A program made the position numbers and the translations under genes. A DNA stretch of 18,965 nucleotides from an uncultured Lachnospiraceae bacterium. Lineage in GTDB: Bacteria > Bacillota > Clostridia > Lachnospirales > Lachnospiraceae. The stretch covers positions 1 to 18,965 of the forward strand of contig CAUCWU010000008.1 of the NCBI GenBank assembly GCA_958446555.1, in the 5' to 3' direction. This document shows positions 1-7,743 of the stretch, in pieces. Below the pieces are notes generated by a model. The model saw only the letters and a program-made list of their open reading frames with translations, was not told the DNA's origin and did not search any database. Each line of letters begins with the position of its first letter. Within the stretch, counting starts at the first letter, position 1.

Positions 1-693
1 ATCACCTACAAACAAGAAGACTTCCCAGCTGGAATCGGTGTCTATGATCTTGAGTGTGGCCATTTTGCTGAGCCTAAGCCGTTTGTATGGCAGTCAGATG
101 ACCGACTTGAGGACAATATTACCTGGTGTATTGTTCAAAATCCAAAGTATAAGCCAGCCAAAAAGATTATTGAGCAGCTGTGTGATATCGTCTCCAAAAA
201 CGGAAATCTGTTGTTAAACATCGGACCTCAGGCAGACGGTTCCTTCCATCCAGATGCCAAAAAGCAACTCTATGCAGTTGGTGACTGGCTCAAGGTAAAC
301 GGAGAGGCCATCTACGGCTCTCGTCCATTTACAGTTGCCGCTGAGGGACCTGCCGCGCAAAAGGATGAAAATTTCGATATTGATAAGCTCCACGAACAGA
401 TCAAAAACGGCGATGCTGCAGATGTGCGCGGCAATGAGCTTGGAGAGCGCGATTTTCGCTTTACCACAAACAATGGCAATCTGTATGTCATTGCAATGGG
501 ATGGCCGGCTGACGGTGCCTTAAAAATCCATACACTTCGAAAAAATGGTGAGTTATCTTCTATTCCTTCTGTCTCCTTGGTTGGATCTGACACGCCACTT
601 TCTTTCGAGCAGACAGACGAAGCTCTTTTGGTTCAGCTACCAAATAAAGAGCCTGCGAAACTAGCTTTTGTACTAAAAATTCCGATGGCATAA
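1..693 (+). CDS. alpha-L-fucosidase, GH29, 3' part only
   Basis: The reading frame is open from base 1 to the stop ending at 693 and lacks its start, so only about 230 C-terminal residues are present. They include the end of the GH29 catalytic barrel, with the hallmark NGNLLLNIGPQADGSF near residues 67-82, and then a C-terminal beta-sandwich-like domain of about 110 residues. GH29 enzymes are retaining exo-fucosidases that release terminal alpha-L-fucose. The nucleophile and most active-site residues would lie upstream of the window and cannot be inspected. No membrane anchor or sorting motif is present at the C terminus. The next gene starts 16 bases downstream on the same strand, so the two are probably co-transcribed. 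The family call is firm. The natural substrate (2-O-methyl-fucose or fucose on RG-II, xyloglucan or host glycans) is not visible. Confidence 0.88.
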   Translation: MTYKQEDFPAGIGVYDLECGHFAEPKPFVWQSDDRLEDNITWCIVQNPKYKPAKKIIEQLCDIVSKNGNLLLNIGPQADGSFHPDAKKQLYAVGDWLKVNGEAIYGSRPFTVAAEGPAAQKDENFDIDKLHEQIKNGDAADVRGNELGERDFRFTTNNGNLYVIAMGWPADGALKIHTLRKNGELSSIPSVSLVGSDTPLSFEQTDEALLVQLPNKEPAKLAFVLKIPMA

Positions 694-709
694 AAAAATG
701 GAGGGAATC

Positions 710-1399
710 ATGAGTGAGATTATAAATGAATCAACAAAAAAAGAAACGGTTATCCTGTTTCAGGGTGACTCCATCACAGACGGAAAACGACTTCGCGGAA
801 AGGAAAACGAGTGGGATCTTAACCACCAGATGGGACACGGCTATGCCTTTGTCGTCAATGCACTGTTAGGCTCCCGCTATCCAGAGCGCAATTTAAAATT
901 TATCAACCGGGGCATCTCTGGAAACCGTGTTGCTGATCTGTATGGTCGCTGGAAAGAGGATACGCTAAACCTGCATCCAGATGTGTTAAGCATCTTAGTC
1001 GGAATCAATGACTGCGGAAGCACCATCTACGAGGATGCTGGTTCAGATCCTGACCGCTTTGAAAAGATCTATCAGCTTTTAATTGATGAAGCCAAAGAGC
1101 AAAATCCAGACCTTCTTCTTGTTTTATGTGAACCTTTTTTATTACCTGTCGGTGAGAGAAAAGAGCATTTCAAGGAATGGAATGATTTAATGAAACCTCT
1201 TCAGGAAAAGACAAGACTTCTTGCCGAGCGAAACAAAACCATTTTTGTCCCTCTTCAGGGCAAATTCAATCAGCTTTGTGAGATTCGCGAGCCTGACTAC
1301 TGGGTATGGGATGGTGTCCATCCAACCGTATGTGGACATCAAATTCTCGCCGATGAATGGATGAAGGCTGTGTGTCCAAGACTAGGTCTTGGTCTGTAA
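710..1399 (+). CDS. GDSL/SGNH-family esterase
   Basis: A protein of 229 residues with the SGNH hydrolase blocks in order: FQGDSITDG at 18-25 with nucleophile Ser21, NRGISGN at 66-72 (block II Gly), VGIND at 97-101 with Asn100, and WDGVHPT at 200-206 with Asp201/His204. Members of this family remove acetyl or other acyl groups, and in glycosidase clusters they usually deacetylate plant polysaccharide fragments. There is no signal peptide, so it probably acts on imported oligosaccharides in the cytoplasm. An in-frame ATG at 698 is less likely as the start because GGAGGG (700-705) overlaps it and stands 4-5 bases before the ATG at 710, which I chose. It follows the fucosidase by 16 bases and is followed by a hairpin terminator. 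The exact acyl substrate is unknown. Confidence 0.85.
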   Translation: MSEIINESTKKETVILFQGDSITDGKRLRGKENEWDLNHQMGHGYAFVVNALLGSRYPERNLKFINRGISGNRVADLYGRWKEDTLNLHPDVLSILVGINDCGSTIYEDAGSDPDRFEKIYQLLIDEAKEQNPDLLLVLCEPFLLPVGERKEHFKEWNDLMKPLQEKTRLLAERNKTIFVPLQGKFNQLCEIREPDYWVWDGVHPTVCGHQILADEWMKAVCPRLGLGL

Positions 1400-1417
1400 G
1401 TAAATATCCATATAAAA

Positions 1418-1441
1418 AGAGGATGCCGTTTGACATCCTCT
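1418..1441. terminator. bidirectional intrinsic terminator
   Basis: A perfect 8-bp stem, AGAGGATG (1418-1425) and CATCCTCT (1434-1441), closes an 8-base loop. On the minus strand the stem is followed directly by TTTTTATA. On the plus strand it is followed by CTTTTCGATATTTTTATTT. It lies between two convergent genes (ends at 1399 and 1491) and probably stops transcription from both sides, more efficiently on the minus strand. Confidence 0.8.
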
Positions 1442-1490
1442 CTTTTCGATATTTTTATTTAATTATTCTACCATTACTGTACAAAATTTC

Positions 1491-2300
1491 TCAATTCTGT
1501 TTTCTTGGCAGTGTACCCATAATTTTTCTTGCCTCGTCTGGTGTTGCAGTCTCTAAGCCCATTGCATGGATCAACTCTACCAAGCGCGCAACAACCTCAT
1601 GATTTTGTGTTGCCTCTTTTCCTGGTGCCAGATAAGCACTGTCCTCAAATCCAATTCGAACAATACTTGCGCCCATTGCAATTGCTGCCGCCAAAAACTC
1701 CCAATTGTCACGGCCGTAATGGGTTACGCCCCACTTTGCATCTGCTGGTACAGCCGAGCGAAATGCCTGCAGGCAGGTGATATCTGGCTGCATACCACCC
1801 TTATGACCAAATACTAGATTATAAAATACAGGTGTACGATAAGCTGTATTCTGCTTGCTTCTCTCAATGTTATAAATCATTCCGATATCAAATACTTCAA
1901 CCTCCGGGATGATTCCTCTGTCATAGGAAGCCTTTGCACAATAATCAATCTGATCAAATGTATTGATATAAACAGCATCACCAAGATTGGTTGTTCCACC
2001 ATTTAATGAAGAACTCTCTACTCTCCAATAATCAAGTGGATTGCATCTTTCTTCAATGGTCAAATCCGATACACCACCAGTCGATGCCTGTACAACCACA
2101 TCGGTTCTCTTCAAAATTTCTTCAAATTCAGCGATAAATTCGGTGGTATCCGGTGTCAATGATCCATCTGGGCGACGACAGTGCAAATGACACATTGCTG
2201 CGCCAGCCTCAACACAGCGCTTTACATCCTCTGCCAATGCCACACGGTCAATCGGTGTTCCTGCCTTGACCGGAGCCAGTGAAATAATTACTTTTCTCAT
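1491..2300 (-). CDS. BKACE-family beta-keto acid cleavage enzyme (DUF849)
   Basis: A protein of 269 residues matching the DUF849/BKACE (Kce-like) TIM-barrel family. Known members convert a beta-keto acid plus acetyl-CoA into acetoacetate and a new acyl-CoA, using a divalent metal, usually zinc. The expected metal ligands are visible: His38 and His40 in MCHLHCR near the N terminus and Glu219 in RIGFED. The family's glycine-rich and acidic strands (QASTGG at 71-76, PEVEVFD at 132-138) are also present. Length is normal for the family. The start codon overlaps the stop of the upstream DUF1537 kinase gene by ATGA, which implies translational coupling and a shared pathway. The substrate cannot be read from the sequence. 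A keto-acid derived from a sugar acid handled by the kinase is the natural guess, and it would differ from the lysine-fermentation substrate of Kce. Confidence 0.87.
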   Translation of the reverse strand: MRKVIISLAPVKAGTPIDRVALAEDVKRCVEAGAAMCHLHCRRPDGSLTPDTTEFIAEFEEILKRTDVVVQASTGGVSDLTIEERCNPLDYWRVESSSLNGGTTNLGDAVYINTFDQIDYCAKASYDRGIIPEVEVFDIGMIYNIERSKQNTAYRTPVFYNLVFGHKGGMQPDITCLQAFRSAVPADAKWGVTHYGRDNWEFLAAAIAMGASIVRIGFEDSAYLAPGKEATQNHEVVARLVELIHAMGLETATPDEARKIMGTLPRKQN

Positions 2301-3781
2301 CTGTTTAAAACCTCCACAATTTTTCGAAGTGTATCCTCATCGCCAACATTTCCTGGGAAAATAATATAGGACATTCCCGGGAAACGGCTCTCCTCTCCAA
2401 TTTTCCAGACCGGAATTCCCGGCTGAACCTGACCTAACACGCGCGCTTTTTTCACAGCTAACGCAATGGTTCCGACATCACTTGATGTAATTCCACCCTT
2501 TGCAATCAAAAAGCGCGGGCGCTTCGCTAAGCGGCTTACAACACTGGTAAGCGCGTCTGAAATGCGAACCGAAATTGCCAGTAACTGCTCCGGTGTTTGA
2601 TCACTCAAGTCAATCACGGTGCGGCTGGTATAGACAACTGCTGTCTTTCCATTCGCCATCGCTGTTTCTGCAAGACTTGCACAGGTGGCTGCTTCTTTTT
2701 CAAGACCGCCTTCATTCTTCCACTCTGCCACATGAAATTCGATCCACTCAAGTGGACAGTTTGATTCCTTTAAGCATTCTAGCTGTCTTGTCGTTTTCTT
2801 TACATGGGACCCTACCAAAACCATTCCACCCGGAAGATATGTTTGATCATTCGGGTTGTATTCTTTTGTCAGTTCCTCTTTTGTTAAAAGTGGACGATTC
2901 GAGATATTGCCAAATACCTTTGGCACAGCAGCGGCACTTCGAATCAAATAATTTTTGCCTTTCTTCATCAGACGCATCAGGACAATCGCAAATGCCTTCA
3001 CATCTGCCTCCTCGATTGCATCTGCGACAATCCAGGTGTACCCCTTTCTATTTGAAAGCTCGGCTTCAATCTCGTCAAACTGTAACTTGCGAAGCTTTTC
3101 TAGGCTGACAAGTGCCACCTCTTCTGCCTTCACCTTGCCATCACTTTTTTCTTCTATATAATTTGGCAAAAATGAATGCTCATAGCCAAAGGTTTTGTCC
3201 TTTGCAAATTCAGTCATTCCTGCCGGAATAAGTGTATCCTTCTCTGTCACATAATGCACACCATTTACCGTGAAGCGGCCGCCTTCCTTAAAGAATGGGC
3301 ATAACACCTCTCCGTCAAACTGCAGACCTAATTTGGACTCTAATGTATTTTTCAGTATCTGTGTCTCAAGCGGATAATGTCCACGAAGAGTGGAATCCCC
3401 GCGTGAAATCATCAAAAACTTGGCATCCGTCTCTTTGCCTGCCTCGGCTGCATTTTCTGCAATCTCGGTATGAACCTGTGTGGTCTTTTGTGCCGAAAAG
3501 CTTCTTGAATTGGTCAGCACAAAGAAAAGCTTTTCTGGTGAGGAAAGCCCATTTTTTAGGCTTTCCTTTGTCCAATCGGTATAGACATCCACATCATGCA
3601 CGGTCTGAATTCCGGTCGGATCATCGTCTAACACAATCACTTTCTTTGTGAAATCCTGATATTCCTTTTCAAACAACTCATCAATCTTTTTTCTAGCATC
3701 TGGATCCACAAAAAGAGCTTCACACTGCAAAAAAAGCGATGCCTTTTCCTTTTTTTCCTGTTCCTCTATCTTGTTAATCAT
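2297..3781 (-). CDS. four-carbon acid sugar kinase family (DUF1537)
   Basis: A protein of 494 residues of the DUF1537 kinase family, whose known members phosphorylate D-threonate, 3-oxo-tetronates or 3-oxo-isoapionate with ATP. The N-terminal sugar-acid domain begins with VLDDDPTGIQTVHD (50-63) and contains TNSRS (90-94) and SRGDSTLRGHYPLE (126-139). The C-terminal nucleotide domain contains VLVGSH (321-326), KGGITSSD (428-435) and PGNVGDEDTL (476-485). About 45 charged residues precede the first conserved motif, making the protein longer than usual for the family. CAGGAG stands 6 bases before the ATG. It begins 15 bases after the GH127 gene and overlaps the BKACE gene by 4 bases. The usual partners of such kinases (OtnC aldolase, PdxA2 dehydrogenase or a RuBisCO-like protein) are absent here. 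Family firm; substrate unknown. Confidence 0.88.
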   Translation of the reverse strand: MINKIEEQEKKEKASLFLQCEALFVDPDARKKIDELFEKEYQDFTKKVIVLDDDPTGIQTVHDVDVYTDWTKESLKNGLSSPEKLFFVLTNSRSFSAQKTTQVHTEIAENAAEAGKETDAKFLMISRGDSTLRGHYPLETQILKNTLESKLGLQFDGEVLCPFFKEGGRFTVNGVHYVTEKDTLIPAGMTEFAKDKTFGYEHSFLPNYIEEKSDGKVKAEEVALVSLEKLRKLQFDEIEAELSNRKGYTWIVADAIEEADVKAFAIVLMRLMKKGKNYLIRSAAAVPKVFGNISNRPLLTKEELTKEYNPNDQTYLPGGMVLVGSHVKKTTRQLECLKESNCPLEWIEFHVAEWKNEGGLEKEAATCASLAETAMANGKTAVVYTSRTVIDLSDQTPEQLLAISVRISDALTSVVSRLAKRPRFLIAKGGITSSDVGTIALAVKKARVLGQVQPGIPVWKIGEESRFPGMSYIIFPGNVGDEDTLRKIVEVLNR

Positions 3782-3796
3782 CTCTTTCTCCTGTGC

Positions 3797-5770
3797 TTAT
3801 TCCTTGACAGTTCGCCAAGCAAGTGGCATCCAAATCATCATCTCACCGCGTCCTCTGTTGTCCCACGCATAGTACGGGATCATGCGGACAGGCACTGCCT
3901 TTACGTTCTCAGGCTCTAACTGCTGATACAATGCATCTCTCTCAAAGCTTTCCGGCTGATGACAAATCTGAAGCATCGTTCCCTCTAATGCCTGAATTTT
4001 GCGTCCCTCGATCTCATATTCAACTGGCTCAAAACCTGGATCGAGCGGCATCAAAAGATCCTCTAAGTATTCCACATTGACATCTGGAGATTCCATACAG
4101 TAGACAAATGGTCCATACTCTACTGCTACCTGATTTCGATCTTCCTCAATCAGTCCATGTCCTCTTGTGAGTCTCGGCTTCATCTCAAGCTTTAGACAAA
4201 TGCAGGCATTCTTTGGATCTGTCACCTCGATTGTCTGATAGGTTCCCGCATGCTTTTTGGTAAGACGAATTGCATTGTTTCCGTTTACTAGGACACCTGC
4301 TGTTGCCCATGATGGAATACGAAGATGAAGCAAGAAAGGAATCTCATTACTTTCTTCCACTTCAAATGCAATCGTTCCATTCGACGGATACTGTGTCTTT
4401 TGAACAAGTGTAAAGTTTGCACCATTTTCCAGTTTGAAGTGCGCTTTATTTGCTCCGTACAGACCAGTCCACACGCCATCCTTATCAACTGCATAGGCAT
4501 ATTCTGCCGACTCTGCAATGGTTCTAGCAAGATTGGGTGGGCAGCAATAGCTTAAAATATACTCGGTTCTCTCCTGTCCCCATACAAGCTCATATGGAAG
4601 CTCTTTCGCCCTACGAAGCATATTTTCATAGAAGAAGCGCTTTCCATCCATGCTAATGCCAGCCAGATTTACATTTAACATCATGCGCTCTAGCATATCC
4701 ATATACTCGGCTTTGGGATCGATGCAGAACATACGCCATGCCCAGAACACACCTCCAAGCGATGCACAGGTTTCATTGTAGGCTGTCACATTCGGAAGCT
4801 GATACTCATAGCCATATGCCTGATGAACAAGCTGATGATGGAAGAAATTTCCATACGGAGAGGCGCCATTATACAGAGCACCACAGCCACCTGTCAGATA
4901 CATTTTCTGTGTTACTAAATGATGCCATACAGATTCCAATACCGTCTTATAGTCTTCATCCGTATCTTCCATATACAGATCAGCCACACCCGCATACAAA
5001 TAGTTAGCGCGCACAGCATGTCCCACAATTTTTCTATGTTCTTTTAATGGAATACGGTCCTGATTGTCATCTAATCCCTCTTTTACCGAGTCGCGAAGTT
5101 CAACTGCCAGCTTTGCCAAATCTAAATATTCTTTCTTTCCAGTGGTGCGGTACAGTTCAATCAGACCCATATAGTGGGACGGGCAAACTGCTGTTTTTAC
5201 CTCACCTGTACGAGCTGCCTCCTCGTAGAGATTCTTTAAATAGCCGGCTGCTCTTTCTGCCACCTTCAAAAAGCTGTCCCTTCCTGTCAGACGATAATAC
5301 AGGCAGGCTGACGTGAACATATGTCCCATATTATAGACTTCAAAATCATTGATGTCGCCCTGACGGGATACACCATTTCCCTGTCTCTCACCGATGATCT
5401 GCTTTGTTGAAAGATAACCGTCCGGCTGCTGTGCCCTTGAAAACAGCGCAATATAATCTTCTAGCTGATCCAACAATTTCTGATTGTTTGTCTTTACTGC
5501 CGTATAGACAGCTGACTCCATCCATTTATAAAAATCGCCATCGCCAAATACAGTTCCGTCAAACTCACCGTCTGCCTCACCTGCTGCGATTTTGAAATTT
5601 TCCACTACATGGCTAATCTCTTTGCTCTCAAACATATGCTGCAAATGAGAAACTGTTACATCGGCACAGGTGTCAAAGCGCTCTTTATAAACGCCTCCTG
5701 TCCACTCGACATCATTGTAGGAGATAGAAGAAACCTTCGCTCCCGGTGATTTTCTTGTATCTGTAATCAT
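3797..5770 (-). CDS. GH127 beta-L-arabinofuranosidase
   Basis: A protein of 657 residues spanning a complete GH127 enzyme (formerly DUF1680): an (alpha/alpha)6 barrel of about 420 residues followed by beta-sandwich domains. The distinctive Cys-glycosidase zinc site is intact: Glu333 and Cys335 in YNETCAS, then Cys409 and Cys410 in SYCCPPN. By comparison with HypBA1 of Bifidobacterium longum (Glu338, Cys340, Cys417, Cys418), Cys409 is the expected nucleophile. Known members release terminal beta-L-arabinofuranose, for example from hydroxyproline-linked arabinans or side chain B of rhamnogalacturonan II. No signal peptide is seen, so substrates are probably imported. The ATG overlaps the upstream gene stop by ATGA. 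Some GH127 relatives have other specificities (for example 3-C-carboxy-5-deoxy-L-xylose, aceric acid), so the exact sugar is not certain. Confidence 0.92.
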   Translation of the reverse strand: MITDTRKSPGAKVSSISYNDVEWTGGVYKERFDTCADVTVSHLQHMFESKEISHVVENFKIAAGEADGEFDGTVFGDGDFYKWMESAVYTAVKTNNQKLLDQLEDYIALFSRAQQPDGYLSTKQIIGERQGNGVSRQGDINDFEVYNMGHMFTSACLYYRLTGRDSFLKVAERAAGYLKNLYEEAARTGEVKTAVCPSHYMGLIELYRTTGKKEYLDLAKLAVELRDSVKEGLDDNQDRIPLKEHRKIVGHAVRANYLYAGVADLYMEDTDEDYKTVLESVWHHLVTQKMYLTGGCGALYNGASPYGNFFHHQLVHQAYGYEYQLPNVTAYNETCASLGGVFWAWRMFCIDPKAEYMDMLERMMLNVNLAGISMDGKRFFYENMLRRAKELPYELVWGQERTEYILSYCCPPNLARTIAESAEYAYAVDKDGVWTGLYGANKAHFKLENGANFTLVQKTQYPSNGTIAFEVEESNEIPFLLHLRIPSWATAGVLVNGNNAIRLTKKHAGTYQTIEVTDPKNACICLKLEMKPRLTRGHGLIEEDRNQVAVEYGPFVYCMESPDVNVEYLEDLLMPLDPGFEPVEYEIEGRKIQALEGTMLQICHQPESFERDALYQQLEPENVKAVPVRMIPYYAWDNRGRGEMMIWMPLAWRTVKE

Positions 5771-6441
5771 GCCAACATTCCTTTCTCCTGCAATGCTTTT
5801 TTCAATTCAATCGCACCAAAACGCGGACTAGAGAGAACCGGGATGCCATATGCTTCATGGAGATCTTCCTCGACATAGGCCATAGATCCCTGTGCAAGTA
5901 CAATCACATCAACATCATCCTTGATCTTTCCTGCTGCCTCTAACAAGAGCTTACGAAACTCTTCCTGATTTAAGCCAAATGCACCGTCAATCAATCCGTC
6001 TACAAGCTCGACATGCTTTCCCATTGCTCTTGCGACACGAGAAATGGTGTTTTTCGTCGGCTCCAGTGTTGTTGCCAATGTTGCAAGCACACCTACTCTC
6101 TTTCCAAGACGAGCTGCTTCCCTGCACATTTCCTCATCAATGCGGACAATCTGAACACCAATGTAGGCTGCTGCTGTCTGTACAGAATCGGCAACCTCAC
6201 CTACTGATGAACAGATATTTAAAATGGCATCTGCTCCCTGTGCAACTGCCTCCATATACATGCCAATCAGACGGGCTGCTGCTGTTTTGGTTACATAGCC
6301 TGCCTCACGAACCTCTGCCAAAATGCTTGGGTCCTGCAGACTGATGATCTCTGCATCTGTTCCGATATTCTTTGTTACCTCTTTCTCCACAAGTTCAATT
6401 AACTCCGGTGTTGTACTTGTATAAACCAATGCTGCTTTCAT
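5767..6441 (-). CDS. Asp/Glu racemase superfamily protein, non-canonical active site
   Basis: A protein of 224 residues from the ATG at 6441. An in-frame ATG at 6456 is rejected because GGAGG (6450-6454) lies between the two, 8 bases before 6441. The fold signature of the Asp/Glu/hydantoin racemase superfamily is clear: an N-terminal strand, a Cys in ILNICSSVG (Cys77), RVGVLATLATT at 115-125, and a second-domain loop at 180-187. Racemases use two cysteines. Here the second position reads VLAQGSM, with Ser186 or a neighbour in place of Cys. A one-cysteine enzyme of this fold is more likely to be an isomerase, decarboxylase or another activity than an amino acid racemase. It is first in an operon with GH127, an acid-sugar kinase and BKACE, which points to a sugar-acid substrate. 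That assignment is inference only. Confidence 0.8.
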   Translation of the reverse strand: MKAALVYTSTTPELIELVEKEVTKNIGTDAEIISLQDPSILAEVREAGYVTKTAAARLIGMYMEAVAQGADAILNICSSVGEVADSVQTAAAYIGVQIVRIDEEMCREAARLGKRVGVLATLATTLEPTKNTISRVARAMGKHVELVDGLIDGAFGLNQEEFRKLLLEAAGKIKDDVDVIVLAQGSMAYVEEDLHEAYGIPVLSSPRFGAIELKKALQEKGMLA

Positions 6442-6473
6442 AGTAATATCCTCCATTTTCTATTCGTAATTTT

Positions 6474-6479
6474 ATTATA
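6474..6479 (-). promoter_or_regulatory. possible -10 box of the racemase-GH127-kinase-BKACE operon
   Basis: The minus strand carries a consensus TATAAT here, 33 bases before the chosen start at 6441. No convincing -35 box is present at 16-18 bases spacing (the aligned hexamer is TATTCT). A promoter must exist in this divergent region, but this is only the best single candidate. Confidence 0.25.
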
Positions 6480-6559
6480 AATTTTTTCTTCTAAAAAGAA
6501 TATAGAATTGCTTCAACGGTCTATGTAAAAATCTTTGTTTTTCTTCATTAGTTCTTCCA

Positions 6560-6589
6560 TTGACGCTTGCTATTTTGCCATGCTACAAT
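6560..6589 (+). promoter_or_regulatory. sigma-A-type promoter of the GH43-like gene
   Basis: TTGACG (6560-6565), an 18-base spacer and TACAAT (6584-6589) form a good housekeeping promoter. TGC directly before the -10 gives an extended -10 element. Transcription would begin near 6596, leaving a leader of about 87 bases before the ATG at 6683. Confidence 0.6.
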
Positions 6590-6614
6590 TGCTATTAATT
6601 ATTATTAATTGCAA
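6589..6614. promoter_or_regulatory. 26-bp near-perfect palindrome over the predicted start site
   Basis: TTGC (6589-6592) pairs with GCAA (6611-6614), and ATTAAT (6594-6599) pairs with ATTAAT (6604-6609) around a centre at 6601/6602. Only two symmetric positions mismatch. It begins at the last base of the -10 box, the position expected for a repressor operator. It lacks the central CG usual for LacI-family sites, so another repressor family may bind. It has no structure of a terminator. Confidence 0.45.
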
Positions 6615-6682
6615 CTATTACAAACAATTATAATCAATAACATTTTTTGTTTTGAACGATTTTGAGAAAGGCTGGTACAAAA

Positions 6683-7669
6683 ATGGTAGAACACAAAATC
6701 ACAAAAGAGCAAATGCAACACGTCTATGACGCAATGAAAACACCAATCAAATATGGCCCTGTACTTTTCGAGGAGGGCGCAAATATCGACTGCCCTAATA
6801 TTTTTAGGCGGCCTGATGGCACCTTTGCAATGGCCTATGCAAAACATGTTCCAGGTGCCGAGCGCGAGGGTTATGAAACCTGGCTTGCAACTTCAAATGA
6901 TCTGCTCCACTGGACACCGGTTGGAAAACTGCTTGCCCATACAGAATCTGGTTGGGACTGTCTGCAGGCAGATGGAAGCATCTGTCTTCTTGATACCGAC
7001 TGGGACGGTGACCACAGTGTCCACACTTGGGACAATAAATATTGGATGACTTATATCGGCGGCTGCCTGCCAGGCTATGAACCCGACCCACTAAAAATGG
7101 GCATTGCCTGGTCTGACACATTGACACCTGGAAGCTTTACAAGACTTCCTGATCCCATTTTAACCAATACCGATTCCGATGTTCGCCCATTTGAGACGAC
7201 CACACTCTATAAGAGCAATGTCATTTTCGATTCAGACGAGTCACTTGGCTGGCCATTTGTTATGTTTTACAATGCCAAGGCTGGCCGTTTTGGCATTGAG
7301 AAAATCGGAATGGCTGTCAGCCGCGATATGATTCACTGGAAGCGTTTTGGAGAAAACTGTGTCGTTGAAAATGAAATCGAAGACCGCTGGAACATTGCTG
7401 GTGATCCGCAAGTGATCCGCTTTGAGGATCTCTGGGTCATGCACTATTTTGTTGCCCGCGATGGAATGGCCTATGACACATTTGCCTGCTCGAAAGACCT
7501 TGTCCACTGGACAAAATGGGACGGTGAGCCTCTCGTAAAGCCAACAGAAGGTTACGACAAATTGTTTGCCCATAAGCCATATGTCTTACAACATAATGGC
7601 ACCGTCTACCACTTCTACTGTGCTGTCGGTGATCAAGGCCGCGGCATTGCAGTTGCAACCTCACGCTAA
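6683..7669 (+). CDS. GH43-like five-bladed beta-propeller glycosidase
   Basis: A protein of 328 residues with the repeated blade signature of GH43/GH32/GH117-type propellers: SNDLLHW (71-77), SRDMIHW (213-219) and SKDLVHW (270-276). Candidate acidic catalytic residues are Asp36 in NIDCPNIFR, Glu171 in RPFE and Asp241 in AGDPQ, in the order base, acid or modulator seen in such folds. I cannot assign roles without an alignment. There is no signal peptide, so it should act in the cytoplasm on short oligosaccharides. The ATG at 6683 is preferred over an upstream TTG at 6662 because GAAAGG (6666-6671) precedes it by 11 bases. It is monocistronic, with its own promoter and terminator, between two divergent or convergent sugar operons. 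It is a glycosidase of unknown specificity; an arabinosidase, galactosidase or apiosidase would all fit the locus. Confidence 0.75.
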   Translation: MVEHKITKEQMQHVYDAMKTPIKYGPVLFEEGANIDCPNIFRRPDGTFAMAYAKHVPGAEREGYETWLATSNDLLHWTPVGKLLAHTESGWDCLQADGSICLLDTDWDGDHSVHTWDNKYWMTYIGGCLPGYEPDPLKMGIAWSDTLTPGSFTRLPDPILTNTDSDVRPFETTTLYKSNVIFDSDESLGWPFVMFYNAKAGRFGIEKIGMAVSRDMIHWKRFGENCVVENEIEDRWNIAGDPQVIRFEDLWVMHYFVARDGMAYDTFACSKDLVHWTKWDGEPLVKPTEGYDKLFAHKPYVLQHNGTVYHFYCAVGDQGRGIAVATSR

Positions 7670-7685
7670 GTTTTCTTTTTTTAAA

Positions 7686-7733
7686 CCCCTTAAAACAGTT
7701 CTTTGATTCGTGTCTGTTTTAAGGGGCTTTTTT
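7686..7733 (+). terminator. strong intrinsic terminator of the GH43-like gene
   Basis: A perfect 13-bp stem, CCCCTTAAAACAG (7686-7698) and CTGTTTTAAGGGG (7714-7726), with a 15-base loop is followed on the plus strand by CTTTTTTT. On the minus strand the stem is followed by only TTT, so it should serve the convergent operon ending at 7744 poorly. Confidence 0.9.
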
Positions 7734-7743
7734 GACTATTTTT

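Noticed and set aside
3295..3651. 118-codon open frame antisense to the acid-sugar kinase gene
   Set aside because: The composition is that of a reverse-complement shadow, with no start signal and no family resemblance.
6457..6682. Catabolite-response (cre) site in the divergent regulatory region
   Set aside because: The CG-containing stretches here do not form the expected dyad, and no convincing match to the cre consensus was found by eye.
6605..6847. 80-codon open frame on the minus strand across the divergent region and the start of the GH43-like gene
   Set aside because: It has no ribosome binding site and no recognisable domain, and it is antisense to a well-supported gene and to its promoter.
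7686..7733. Bidirectional function for the strong hairpin after the GH43-like gene
   Set aside because: The minus-strand side has only three U residues after the stem, so termination of the esterase operon there is doubtful.
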